From positions 496,001 through 560,000 of the forward strand of contig NZ_VIGV01000002.1 of NCBI RefSeq assembly GCF_007858445.1: a DNA stretch of 64,000 bases, given 5' to 3'. The translations under genes were made by a program, and so were the position numbers. This DNA comes from Tsukamurella sputi. Lineage in GTDB: Bacteria > Actinomycetota > Actinomycetes > Mycobacteriales > Mycobacteriaceae. Positions 47,391 to 56,169 of this stretch are shown here, in pieces (position 1 is the first letter of the stretch; the number at the start of each line of letters is the position of its first letter). Under the pieces are notes generated by a model that had not been told where the DNA came from, ran no database searches, and was given only the letters and a program-made list of their open reading frames with translations.

Positions 47391-48611
47391 CTACGCCGCC
47401 TGGGGCGGCGCTGTGGATCGGTGCACATGCCCCGTGGGCGTTCGGGTTTCGACGGTGTGCCGCCCGCTCGGGTCGGCGATGACGGTGCTGTGCCAGCCGG
47501 CGGCTTCTTTGGCGTAGTTGCATGCTGCGCAGAGGCCTTGGCCGTTGTCGAACTCAGTGGGACCTCCCGCGGCGTGGGAGACGACGTGGTCGGTGTGGGC
47601 GATCTGTGCGTCGCAGTACGGGGTGCGGCAGTACCGGTCCCGGGCGCGGATCATCTCCGCGAGTCCGTCGGGGAAGCAGCGCTGCCGCGAATCCATCGCC
47701 ACCACAGCACCCGACTCCGGCGCCACGAACAATCGCTTGACCCAGGCGATGCCGGCGGCGGTGGCTTTGCCGACGAGGTTGCGGGCGATCTCCGCCGGCA
47801 TGGTGCCGCCGCCGTCGAGGTGCGCGGTGCCGGGCGTGTCCCCGAGAAGCACGGTGGCAGGGAGGGTGAGATTGACGAGTACCGGCTGCCCGGCGGTGGC
47901 TTCACGGCCGGTGATCCGGGCGAACGCGGTGTCGGCCATGATCTGGCCTCGTGTGCGCAGGTCCTCGCCGATGCCGAGAAGCGTGGCGGCGTGCTTGCGC
48001 AGCGCCGCATACACGCCGACGCCCTGCGCCACCGGCAGCAGCAGCGACACCCGGACCATGCCCTCCGGGAGGGGCCGGATGGTGACGGTGCGATCCTTCT
48101 CCGCGGCCGCGTTGCGGTCGACCGTCGCCTGTGCGTCGAGCTCGTACGCGATCTTCTTCACCAGATCCGAGATCCGACCCAGCCCACACCCGGCCAGGAT
48201 CGCGGGATCGGCGCACAGCAGCTCGTCCGCCCGCTCCCGATCGCAGATGTCCAGATGCGACAACCCCGCCACGATCACGGGCACCGCCTCCGGCGAGAGA
48301 TCACCGTCACGCAACCGAGCGCGGGTGTGCGGCATGTGCTTCTCCAGCTCCACCGCCCGCGCCAGGAACCTCGCGGCCGTGTGCGGCGACATGTGCAACG
48401 CCACCCCGACCTCCGCAGCCACACCCTGTTGCCACCGATCCTGCGGCAATCCCACCGCTACCCGCTCGCACACCCGCTCCCGCAGCAACTCCGCCGCCAA
48501 GCGGTACTGCTCGAACACCGCCCGGCAGCGCTGCCGCTCCATCGAACGCAACCGCTCCGCCACCGGCGCACCAGGAGGCGGATTCACCTCTACCACAACA
48601 TCTTCTTCCAT
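47391..48611 (-). CDS. DUF222/HNH endonuclease-domain protein (13E12 repeat family)
   Basis: A 406-residue protein of the 13E12 repeat family abundant in mycolata. The N-terminal DUF222 domain (residues about 20-290) precedes a C-terminal HNH nuclease motif, CDAQIAHTDHVVSHAAGG with NGQGLCAACNYAKE, where the zinc cysteines and HNH histidines are intact. Such genes are repeated and damage-inducible in M. tuberculosis. Here a perfect PafBC-type promoter directs transcription to start at the ATG itself. No flanking repeats marking mobility were found. Confidence 0.88.
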   Translation of the reverse strand: MEEDVVVEVNPPPGAPVAERLRSMERQRCRAVFEQYRLAAELLRERVCERVAVGLPQDRWQQGVAAEVGVALHMSPHTAARFLARAVELEKHMPHTRARLRDGDLSPEAVPVIVAGLSHLDICDRERADELLCADPAILAGCGLGRISDLVKKIAYELDAQATVDRNAAAEKDRTVTIRPLPEGMVRVSLLLPVAQGVGVYAALRKHAATLLGIGEDLRTRGQIMADTAFARITGREATAGQPVLVNLTLPATVLLGDTPGTAHLDGGGTMPAEIARNLVGKATAAGIAWVKRLFVAPESGAVVAMDSRQRCFPDGLAEMIRARDRYCRTPYCDAQIAHTDHVVSHAAGGPTEFDNGQGLCAACNYAKEAAGWHSTVIADPSGRHTVETRTPTGHVHRSTAPPQAA

Positions 48612-48617
48612 ACGCGA

Positions 48618-48640
48618 ACGCTACGCCGCCCCACCGACAA
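48618..48640 (-). promoter_or_regulatory. PafBC-type DNA-damage promoter of the HNH gene
   Basis: On the minus strand TTGTCGGTG (48640-48632), eight bases, TAGCGT (48623-48618). This is an exact match to the RecA-NDp consensus tTGTCRgtg-N8-TAnnnT. The -10 ends six bases before the ATG at 48611, so the mRNA should be leaderless. Upstream bases (CGAAAAC) are shared with the recA promoter in this window. Confidence 0.85.
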
Positions 48641-48700
48641 GTTTTCGAGGATGCAAACGCGATCGAACATCGTCGACGACGAAGTATCGCGGCTAAGCAC

Positions 48701-49152
48701 TCACCCCATGAGCTGCGCGGCGACGGTCGCGCCGAGGTTCCAGCACTCCTCGACCTGCTCGCGCGACGGCTTGCCGGACACCACGACGTGCGGCGTCGCC
48801 TTCACCCAGCCCAGCCCCGCGGTGATCGAATCCACCGCGCGCACGGCCCCCTCTCCGCCCTCGTTCGCGTGCAGGTACAGGCCGAACGGCCGGTCACGCG
48901 TCGAATCGAGGCACGGGTAGTAGATCGTGTCGAAGGCGTGCTTGAGCGCGCCCGAGATGTAGCCGAGGTTCGCGGGCGTGCCGAGCACGTATCCGTCGGC
49001 CGCCAGCACGTCCGCCGGGGACAGCGTGAGCGCGGCGCGGCGCACCACCTCGACCCCTTCGATCTCCGGGTCGGTTGCCCCCGCGATCACCGCCTCGAAC
49101 ATCTCCTGACAGTGCGGAGACGGCGTGTGGTGGATCACGAGGAGCACGGACA

Positions 49153-49153
<1 letters not shown>
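48701..49153 (-). CDS. Flavodoxin-like NAD(P)H-dependent oxidoreductase
   Basis: A 150-residue flavodoxin-fold protein. MSVLLVIHHTPSPHCQEM corresponds to the FMN phosphate loop and GYVLGTPANLGYISGALKHA to the second flavin loop. No partner is obvious. Its ATG overlaps the stop of the upstream membrane gene (TGATG), giving a dapB / membrane protein / oxidoreductase run equal to that of M. tuberculosis (Rv2773c-Rv2771c). Confidence 0.85.
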
Positions 49154-50776
<1,623 letters not shown>

Positions 50777-50786
50777 GGTTGCGATC

Positions 50787-51758
50787 ATGGACGTGACCAT
50801 CCGGACCTTCGTCGGCGACGCCGACGTCTGCTTCGACGTGGTCCACCACGCCACGACCGAGGCGGCCACCCGGGCTCTGGCGTCACCGCCCAGCCTGATC
50901 TGGGTGGACGTGCTCGACCCGACCGAGGAGGAGTTCGCCCCGTTCGTGACGTCGATGGGGCTGGACAAGCTGGCCGTGGAGGACGCCCTCACGATCCACG
51001 AACGCCCGAAGTCCCTGCGCTACGGCGAGATCATGTTCGTCACGGCGTACACGGTGGCCGAGGACGGCGCCACGAGCCGGCTCTCGTTGTTCTTGTTCGA
51101 GCACGGCGTGCTGACGGTGCGCCTGGGCCACGGCTTCCCCGTCGACGACGTCGCGGCGAACATCTCCGACAACGCGGACCTGCTGCGGCACGGCCCGAAG
51201 TCGCTGGAGCTGATGTTGCTGGACGCGGTCGTCGACGGCTACACCGCGCGAGTGACGGCGGTGGACGAGCGGCTCGACGACGTGGAGTCGATCCTCTTCG
51301 ACGGTCGTTCCAGCGACCGGGTCTCCCAGATCACCTTCGACCTGCACAAGCAGGTGGGCGAGCTGCGCCGCATCGTGCTCCCGATGCGCGATGTGGTCGG
51401 TTCGGTCCTACGCCGGGTGTCTGCTGCACCCGACCTGCACGAGTTGCTCCCCTACGCCGAGGACGTCTACGACCACACGATGCGTGCCGCCGACTGGACG
51501 GAGGGGCTGCGCGACGCGGTCGAGTCGGTGCGTTCGACCAACCTGGCGCTGGTCGACAACCAGCTCAACACCGTGATGAAGAAGCTCACCAGCTGGGCCG
51601 CGATCATCGCGGTGCCCACGGCGATCACCGGCTACTTCGGCCAGAACGTGCCCTACCCGGGCTTCGGGAAGGAGTGGGGGTTCTGGCTGAGCCTGCTGAT
51701 GATGCTCGCCCTCGCCGGCGGACTCTACGCCGCGTTCAAGCGTCGCGGCTGGCTCTGA
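50787..51758 (+). CDS. CorA-family divalent-cation transporter, GQN variant
   Basis: A 323-residue CorA/MIT protein: an N-terminal cytoplasmic alpha-beta domain, a long stalk helix (residues about 190-260) and two C-terminal helices separated by the signature loop. The loop reads GYFGQNVPYPGF, so the universal GMN is GQN. Most substitutions at GMN abolish Mg2+ transport in studied CorAs, though natural variants exist. The cation may thus differ. The 3' end overlaps the convergent mmpL gene by 23 bases. Confidence 0.88.
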   Translation: MDVTIRTFVGDADVCFDVVHHATTEAATRALASPPSLIWVDVLDPTEEEFAPFVTSMGLDKLAVEDALTIHERPKSLRYGEIMFVTAYTVAEDGATSRLSLFLFEHGVLTVRLGHGFPVDDVAANISDNADLLRHGPKSLELMLLDAVVDGYTARVTAVDERLDDVESILFDGRSSDRVSQITFDLHKQVGELRRIVLPMRDVVGSVLRRVSAAPDLHELLPYAEDVYDHTMRAADWTEGLRDAVESVRSTNLALVDNQLNTVMKKLTSWAAIIAVPTAITGYFGQNVPYPGFGKEWGFWLSLLMMLALAGGLYAAFKRRGWL

Positions 51759-53874
51759 TCCGCCCCGGCCACCAGTTCGCGGTGCCCGCGATCCGCATGA
51801 AGGCGGGCAGCAGGATCAGGCGGACCAGCGTCGCGTCGAGGAGGACGGCGATCGCGAGCCCCACACCGAGCATCCGCATGAAGGAGACCTCGGAGAAGCC
51901 GATCGCGGCGAACACCACGGCCATGAGCAGCGCGGCGGCCGTGACCACGCGTGCCGTGCTCGCGATGCCCCGCGCTACGGCCTCGTCGTTGGCCGCCCGG
52001 TCGCGACCCGGACGGCTCCGCCACTCCTCGCGGATCCGGGAGAGCAGGAAGACCTCGTAGTCCATCGACAGGCCGAAGGCGATGCAGAACATCAGCACCG
52101 GCATGTCGGCGATGAGGTGTCCGGTGACGGTGGTTCCGAGCCCGCCGAGGTGCCCCTCCTGGAAGATCCACACCATCGCGCCGAAGGTCGCTGAGAGCGA
52201 GAGCACGTTGAGCACCAACGCCTTCAGCGGCAGCAGGACGCTCCCGGTGAGGAGGAAGAGCAGCAGGAAGGTGGTCGCCGCGATCGTGAGGAGCACACGC
52301 GGCACCGCGCCGAGGATCGAGTCGACGGCGTCCCGGTCCGCCTGCGCCGCACCGGAGAAGAGCGTCGGAGCGGGCGCCGGCACCGCCCGCAGCGCGTCGA
52401 GCTGCGACCGTCCCGCCTCGGAGCGGGGGTCGTACTCCCCCGCGACCGTCACCAGTCGCGCGAAACCGGCCCTCGCCGACGGATCTCCGTCGGCGACGCG
52501 TCCGCCGCGCAGCCACGTCCCGTCGGGCCCGATCACCGGGCCGGTGCCCTCCACGCGGGAGAGCTCCCGGGCGTAGTCCTCGGTGCCCGACGGTGCCCCC
52601 TCGGGCAGCAGGATCAGGACGTCGGACGCGGGATTCGGGTGGAAGGCCGTCCGCAGTTCGTCCCCGACCCGGTGCGACGATGCCGCGCTCGGCAGCGCAC
52701 GGTCGTCGGGGTAGCCGAGCTTGGCCGCGAGGAACGGCGCGCCCAGCGCCACGAGGAGCGCCACCACGGCGATGCCGAGCGGGATCGCCCTCCCCTGCAC
52801 GGCGGTCACCATGCGGTACCAGCGGGACTCGTCGGCCGTCCGCGGGCCGCGCCCGACGCGGAGCCGGTCGATGCGGTCACCGAGGAGAGCGAGGATCGCG
52901 GGAGTCACGACGAGGGTGGCGAGCGCCGTGAAGGCCACCACGACGAGTCCGGCGTAGGCGAAGGAACGCAGGAAGTACATCGGGAAGAGCACCATCGCCG
53001 CCAGGCTCAGGCCGACGGTGACGGCGGAGAACAGCACCGTGCGGCCGGCCGTCGACATCGCGACGACGAGAGCCTCGTCGCGCCCCCGCTCCGGGACCTC
53101 CTCGCGGTACCGGCTGACCACGAGCAGCGTGTAGTCGATCGCCAGAGCGAGGCTCATCGCGGTGATCAGGTTGAGCGCGAAGACCGAGACGTCGGTGGCC
53201 TCGGCCACGAGCCGTAACAGGCCCGACGTGGCGATGATCGCCGCGATCCCGACCACGACCGGTACCGCGGCGGCGACGAGTCCACCGAACGCCCACACCA
53301 GCACGAGGAAGGTGAGCGGCAGCGCGATCAGTTCCGCCCGCACCAGGTCCTTGCCCGACTGCTCGTTGATCTGCAGGTAGGTCATCGACTCGCCGCCGGC
53401 CTCGAGCCGCACACCGTCGGGCGGGCGCGGAAGGCCGTCGACGATCTCGCGGGCGTGCTCCGGTGCCTCGCCGGTGCCGCCGGACAGGCTCGCGACCACC
53501 AGGCCGGTCCTGCCGTCGGTCGAGGTCAGCCGGGGCGCGGCGGTGGGGTCGGTCCAGGCGGACAGGGCGGACTGGACCGCCGGGGCGCGGCGCAGCGACT
53601 CGGTGATGATGCGTCCGTACTGCGCCGCGGCCCCGGCGGCGTCGGCGGTGTCGGTGCGCAGAGTGAGGACGAGGGATGAGCCTCCGCGGCCGAAGTCCTG
53701 TTCGAGGACCGTCTGGGCGCGGGCGGATTCGGCTCGCGGGTCGGTGCTCCCGCCGCTCTTGAGCGCGCCGCCGACGCCGACGCCGAGCACCCCGAGCGCG
53801 ATCAGAACGAGCAGCGCCGCCGCCAGTACCGTGCGCGGCCGCGCCGCGACGGCCCGGGTCAGCGCGGCGATCAC
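51736..53874 (-). CDS. MMPL-family lipid/siderophore exporter
   Basis: A 712-residue RND exporter of the MmpL type, with 12 membrane helices in two halves. The proton-relay Asp-Tyr pairs are present in LALAIDYTLLVVSRYREE and FGLSMDYEVFLLSRIREE. Two extracytoplasmic porter domains lie after helices 1 and 7. The GTG at 53874 overlaps the upstream acyltransferase stop (GTGA). As the last gene of an N-hydroxylase/acyltransferase operon it probably exports their product. No MmpS partner is seen. Confidence 0.9.
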   Translation of the reverse strand: MIAALTRAVAARPRTVLAAALLVLIALGVLGVGVGGALKSGGSTDPRAESARAQTVLEQDFGRGGSSLVLTLRTDTADAAGAAAQYGRIITESLRRAPAVQSALSAWTDPTAAPRLTSTDGRTGLVVASLSGGTGEAPEHAREIVDGLPRPPDGVRLEAGGESMTYLQINEQSGKDLVRAELIALPLTFLVLVWAFGGLVAAAVPVVVGIAAIIATSGLLRLVAEATDVSVFALNLITAMSLALAIDYTLLVVSRYREEVPERGRDEALVVAMSTAGRTVLFSAVTVGLSLAAMVLFPMYFLRSFAYAGLVVVAFTALATLVVTPAILALLGDRIDRLRVGRGPRTADESRWYRMVTAVQGRAIPLGIAVVALLVALGAPFLAAKLGYPDDRALPSAASSHRVGDELRTAFHPNPASDVLILLPEGAPSGTEDYARELSRVEGTGPVIGPDGTWLRGGRVADGDPSARAGFARLVTVAGEYDPRSEAGRSQLDALRAVPAPAPTLFSGAAQADRDAVDSILGAVPRVLLTIAATTFLLLFLLTGSVLLPLKALVLNVLSLSATFGAMVWIFQEGHLGGLGTTVTGHLIADMPVLMFCIAFGLSMDYEVFLLSRIREEWRSRPGRDRAANDEAVARGIASTARVVTAAALLMAVVFAAIGFSEVSFMRMLGVGLAIAVLLDATLVRLILLPAFMRIAGTANWWPGRIRASRDA

Positions 53875-54707
53875 AGCGCCGCGAGGAACGAGCGGACCTC
53901 GTCGAGCGTGCCGACCCGGCGCATCCGCTCCGCGTCGAACAGCACGAGGAAGTCGGCCATCTCGAAATCGGGGTCGTACGAGGGCATTCCGCAGATGACG
54001 CCGCCGTACCGGGTGGCGATGCGGATGGTGGGCGGCACGAGGTCCTCGTCGGCCCCCGCGGGCCGCGGAAGGTCCTCGATGGGGACGCCGTCGACGGCGA
54101 CCGGCCGGATCGGTTCGACCGTCACCTCGCCGCTCGCGAGGGCGTCGTTGTCGGTGAGGAAGCCGAGCGCGGCGCGCACGAGGGCGGCGCGGGGGTGCAC
54201 GCCGTCCTCCATACGGACCGACATGCAGCCCATCGCGTACCGGAAGCCGGAGCGTTCGTAGAAGAGCAGCAGCGCGATCCGCAGGAGGATCGAGACCACG
54301 CCGCCCCGGTAATCCGCGGCGATCGTCGCGCGGCCCCATTCCGCGACCTCGTCGGCCATCGCGTCGAACGCCGGGCTGAGCCGGAACATGCTGGTGGTGA
54401 ACACCTCCCGCTCGCCACGCGGCGCCGGCAGGATGATCCGGTAGCAGCCGACGATCTCGTCGGTCGGATCGTGGCGCACCAGCAGGTGCTCGCTGTACTC
54501 GTCGAACCGGTCGACGTCGATCGGCCGGCCGAGCCGCTCACTCGTCGCGGCCCCCGGCAGTGGGGCACCGAGCTCCGTCGAGAAGGCGTCGTACCGCAGG
54601 GCCTGCGCCCGCTCGATGTCACGCGGATCCTCCGCCACGAAGACGGTGAAGGGTGTGCGTTCCGTCGCTGCGAAGAGAACGGATCCCGCCGGTGTCCGCG
54701 TGGTCAT
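53871..54707 (-). CDS. OlsB-like GNAT N-acyltransferase
   Basis: A 278-residue acyltransferase of the Acetyltransf_5/OlsB type, which moves long acyl chains from ACP or CoA onto an amino group. Family marks are ERAQALRYDAFSTELGA near residue 40, EYSEHLLVRHDPTDEIVGCYRIILP (quoted for pattern) and a C-terminal block MADFLVLFD. ATG at 54707 follows AGGAGGA and overlaps the hydroxylase stop (ATGA). Beside a lysine/ornithine N-hydroxylase, an N-acyl hydroxamate product is plausible. Confidence 0.8.
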   Translation of the reverse strand: MTTRTPAGSVLFAATERTPFTVFVAEDPRDIERAQALRYDAFSTELGAPLPGAATSERLGRPIDVDRFDEYSEHLLVRHDPTDEIVGCYRIILPAPRGEREVFTTSMFRLSPAFDAMADEVAEWGRATIAADYRGGVVSILLRIALLLFYERSGFRYAMGCMSVRMEDGVHPRAALVRAALGFLTDNDALASGEVTVEPIRPVAVDGVPIEDLPRPAGADEDLVPPTIRIATRYGGVICGMPSYDPDFEMADFLVLFDAERMRRVGTLDEVRSFLAAL

Positions 54708-55984
54708 GGCGAATCCTCCTGGTGCAGTGCGCGGGCGATCTCGCCCGCGCGGACGGCGACGTTCGACAGCAACGTGGTGCCGAGTCCGTGCCCGGGGAGA
54801 TCGGCGCCCTGGACGTAGAGCCCCGGGATCTCCTGACCGTCGATGACGGCGCGGTGCGACCGCGCGACGCGCACCTCGGCGCCGTCGGGCGTCACCCCCT
54901 GCAGGCCCGTCAGACCGCCCGGCTCGAAACCGGTGGCGCACACGACCGCGTCGAAGGTCGCGGTCCAGCGCTCGCCCGTCGTGGTGCGGCGCACGTCGAC
55001 CTCGATCCGGCCGTCCGCCGTGGTCCTCGCGTCGACGACCTCGCTGGTGCGGTGCACGCCCAGTCGTCGCGGGCCGGTGACGCTCTCGCGGTACCACCGG
55101 TCGTAGAGATCGCGGGTCAGCGCGTGCTCGACCGCGGCGTAATTGGTGTTGCCGTGCCGCTGGAGCAGACGGTCTCGCACCTCCGGCGAGGCCGCGTCGA
55201 ACTCGTCGACCACGTCCGGATCGAAGACCTGGTTGACGAAGGGGCTCTCATCCACGTCGGCGAGCCCGAAACCGTGGAAGACCAGGTCCACCCGAGCACC
55301 GGTGTCGTGCAGGTGCAGGGCCACCTCGGCCGCGGACTGGCCGCCGCCGACCACGAGGAACCGCGCGGCCCCGATGCCGTCGGCCGACGTACGTCCCCAC
55401 GCCTCGAGCCGCGGCAGCAGGTCGATGTTGTGGAAGACGCGGCTATCGTCCAGGCCCCTGGCCCAATCGGGCAGCACCGGCCTCAAGCCCCGCGCGACCA
55501 CCACGGAGCGGGCGCGAGTGACCCGCTCGACGCCGTCGGCTCCGCGATGGGTGACGGCGAAGCGGGCGCCGTCGGCGTCCCGGACGAGATCGGTCACCTC
55601 CTCGCCGTAGCGCACGGCCTCGGCGAAGGGCTCCGCCGCCCAGGCGAGGTAGTCGGCGAACTCCGCACGCTCGGGTGTCAGGACGGACCGGTTGATGAAC
55701 TCCACCAGGCGATCCCGGGCGCCGAGATAGGCCACGAAGGAGAAGGGGCTCGCCTGGTTCCGGAGGGTGACGAGATCTTTGAGGAAGCTGATCTGCATCG
55801 ACGCGCCCGGAAGCAGCATCCCCGGATGCCAGGCGAAGGACTCCCGTCGTTCGAGGAACCGCACCGTCCGCCGCCGCTCCGGCAGCTCCGCCAGGGCGAT
55901 CGCGAGCGCCAGGTTCGCAGGTCCGAATCCGACTCCCAGTACGTCGACGACGCTTCCGTCGTCCGCCGCTTCCCTCTGCCGCAT
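54704..55984 (-). CDS. SidA/IucD/PvdA-type amino-acid N-monooxygenase
   Basis: A 426-residue flavin N-hydroxylase of the lysine/ornithine type, which makes the hydroxamate nitrogen of siderophores. It has the FAD loop GVGFGPANLALA, the substrate segment MQISFLKDLVTLRNQASPF, the NADPH loop VVGGGQSAAEVA and the C-terminal GHGLGTTLLSNVAVRAGEI. ATG at 55984 after GGGAAAGGG is preferred to a GTG five codons upstream. It heads a three-gene overlapping operon with an acyltransferase and an MMPL exporter; no NRPS is in the window. No iron-regulator box was recognised upstream. Confidence 0.9.
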   Translation of the reverse strand: MRQREAADDGSVVDVLGVGFGPANLALAIALAELPERRRTVRFLERRESFAWHPGMLLPGASMQISFLKDLVTLRNQASPFSFVAYLGARDRLVEFINRSVLTPERAEFADYLAWAAEPFAEAVRYGEEVTDLVRDADGARFAVTHRGADGVERVTRARSVVVARGLRPVLPDWARGLDDSRVFHNIDLLPRLEAWGRTSADGIGAARFLVVGGGQSAAEVALHLHDTGARVDLVFHGFGLADVDESPFVNQVFDPDVVDEFDAASPEVRDRLLQRHGNTNYAAVEHALTRDLYDRWYRESVTGPRRLGVHRTSEVVDARTTADGRIEVDVRRTTTGERWTATFDAVVCATGFEPGGLTGLQGVTPDGAEVRVARSHRAVIDGQEIPGLYVQGADLPGHGLGTTLLSNVAVRAGEIARALHQEDSP

Positions 55985-56169
55985 CACGCCCTTTCCCACC
56001 GGTTAGGGGCGGTGCCGATCATCCGCCTGGACGGATCGTACTCCCGGAAATATCCCGTACACCGTTTTCAAAATCCAAGGTCAACCAGGGTTTCCTCGTT
56101 CTCGCGCGATGACGATCCGACGGACCGGACCGTCCTTCCTGCTCCTCGCCCCGACGTCGGCGACGTACT

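Noticed and set aside
48663-48677. LexA box upstream of the HNH gene
   Set aside because: Only one CGAAC arm is present; the second arm reads TCGAC, not GTTCG.
56060-56100. IdeR/iron box upstream of the N-hydroxylase operon
   Set aside because: CCAAGGTCAACCAGG recalls part of an iron box but lacks the 19-base palindrome.
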